From: an uncultured Moheibacter sp.
GTDB lineage: Bacteria > Bacteroidota > Bacteroidia > Flavobacteriales > Weeksellaceae
Reading direction: 5' to 3'
Assembly: GCA_937875605.1 (NCBI GenBank)
Contig: CALLXZ010000087.1
Location: forward strand, 1 to 5,917
Length of the DNA stretch: 5,917 bases
The notes under the pieces are model-generated. The model saw only the letters and a list, made by a program, of their open reading frames with translations, had not been told where the DNA came from and searched no databases. Position numbers and translations under genes: made by a program. Positions 5,601 through 5,917 of this stretch are shown in pieces (within the stretch, counting starts at the first letter, position 1; the number at the start of each line of letters is the position of its first letter).

Positions 5601-5917
5601 ATGAAAATTGAAGAATTAGATTTCCGAAAAGCAACTCCAGAAGACATTCCCGCCATTTGGGAAATTCTTCAGCAATCCATCGAACGCAGGAAAAACGATG
5701 GAAGCACACAGTGGCAAGACGGGTATCCCAATCTTTCAACTGTTCATGCCGATGTAGAAAAAGAACAAAATTTTGTACTGATTCATAGCGGAAAAATTGC
5801 CGTTACTGCAGCCGTGATTTTTAATTTCGAACCGACTTATGATGAGATTGATGGAGCATGGCTCACCAATGGAGATTTCATGGTGGTTCATCGAGTTGGC
5901 GTTTCCGAAGAATTTGC
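5601..5917 (+). CDS. GNAT family N-acetyltransferase, N-terminal 105 residues (3' end outside window)
   Basis: The visible protein begins MKIEELDFRKATPEDIPAIW and contains IERRKNDGSTQWQDGYPN (about 32-49), a beta-strand pair around NFVLIHSGKIAVTAAVIF (57-74), and GAWLTNGDFMVVHRVGVSEEFA (84-105). The RKATPEDIPAIWEI opening and the HRVGVS strand leading into the acetyl-CoA-binding motif A fit the GNAT fold. The pyrophosphate-binding Q/RxxGxG/A loop lies beyond the window. The WQDGYPN and WLTNGD segments match, as I recall them, a Bacteroidota group of uncharacterised GNAT proteins. Substrate is unknown. The start is supported by an in-frame TAA at 5589-5591, with no other start between. No Shine-Dalgarno motif is present. 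It is divergent from rpsA across a 422-bp spacer and probably functionally unrelated. Confidence 0.88.
   Translation, partial: MKIEELDFRKATPEDIPAIWEILQQSIERRKNDGSTQWQDGYPNLSTVHADVEKEQNFVLIHSGKIAVTAAVIFNFEPTYDEIDGAWLTNGDFMVVHRVGVSEEF

Noticed and set aside
5329..5604. 91-codon open frame on the + strand across the divergent spacer
   Set aside because: It runs through the terminator-like hairpin and the structured repeat, its composition is not protein-like, and it overlaps the acetyltransferase start.

Overview
The window reads as chromosomal housekeeping DNA from a bacterium of the phylum Bacteroidota, most likely class Flavobacteriia and close to the Chryseobacterium/Weeksellaceae group. 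The basis is protein resemblance recalled from memory (thioredoxin, ribosomal protein S1 and the acetyltransferase), AT-rich spacers, no Shine-Dalgarno sequence before any of the three visible starts, and promoter candidates of the Bacteroidota TAnnTTTG type. No database search was possible.

Layout: positions 1-2715 (+) hold the C-terminal 904 residues of the replicative DNA polymerase III alpha subunit (dnaE), open at the left edge. A 170-bp spacer carries a TAnnTTTG promoter candidate inside a 27-bp near-perfect inverted repeat. Thioredoxin trxA (+) is at 2886-3206. The convergent spacer 3207-3366 holds one terminator for trxA and one for rpsA. Ribosomal protein S1, rpsA (-), is at 3367-5178. 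The divergent spacer 5179-5600 holds the rpsA leader and promoter candidate, a terminator-like hairpin on the + strand, a GC-richer structured element of about 108 bp that resembles a dispersed Flavobacteriia intergenic repeat, and a small inverted repeat. A GNAT-family acetyltransferase (+) starts at 5601 and is cut by the right edge.

The genes serve separate core functions: chromosome replication, thiol-disulfide redox control, translation, and an acetyl transfer of unknown substrate. dnaE followed by trxA is an arrangement I recall from other Bacteroidota. With no visible terminator between them, trxA could receive read-through from dnaE as well as using its own promoter. rpsA appears monocistronic, with a leader of about 110 nt. 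All complete coding regions look intact. I found no defence system, CRISPR array, tRNA, rRNA or insertion sequence. What merits a second look lies in the spacers.
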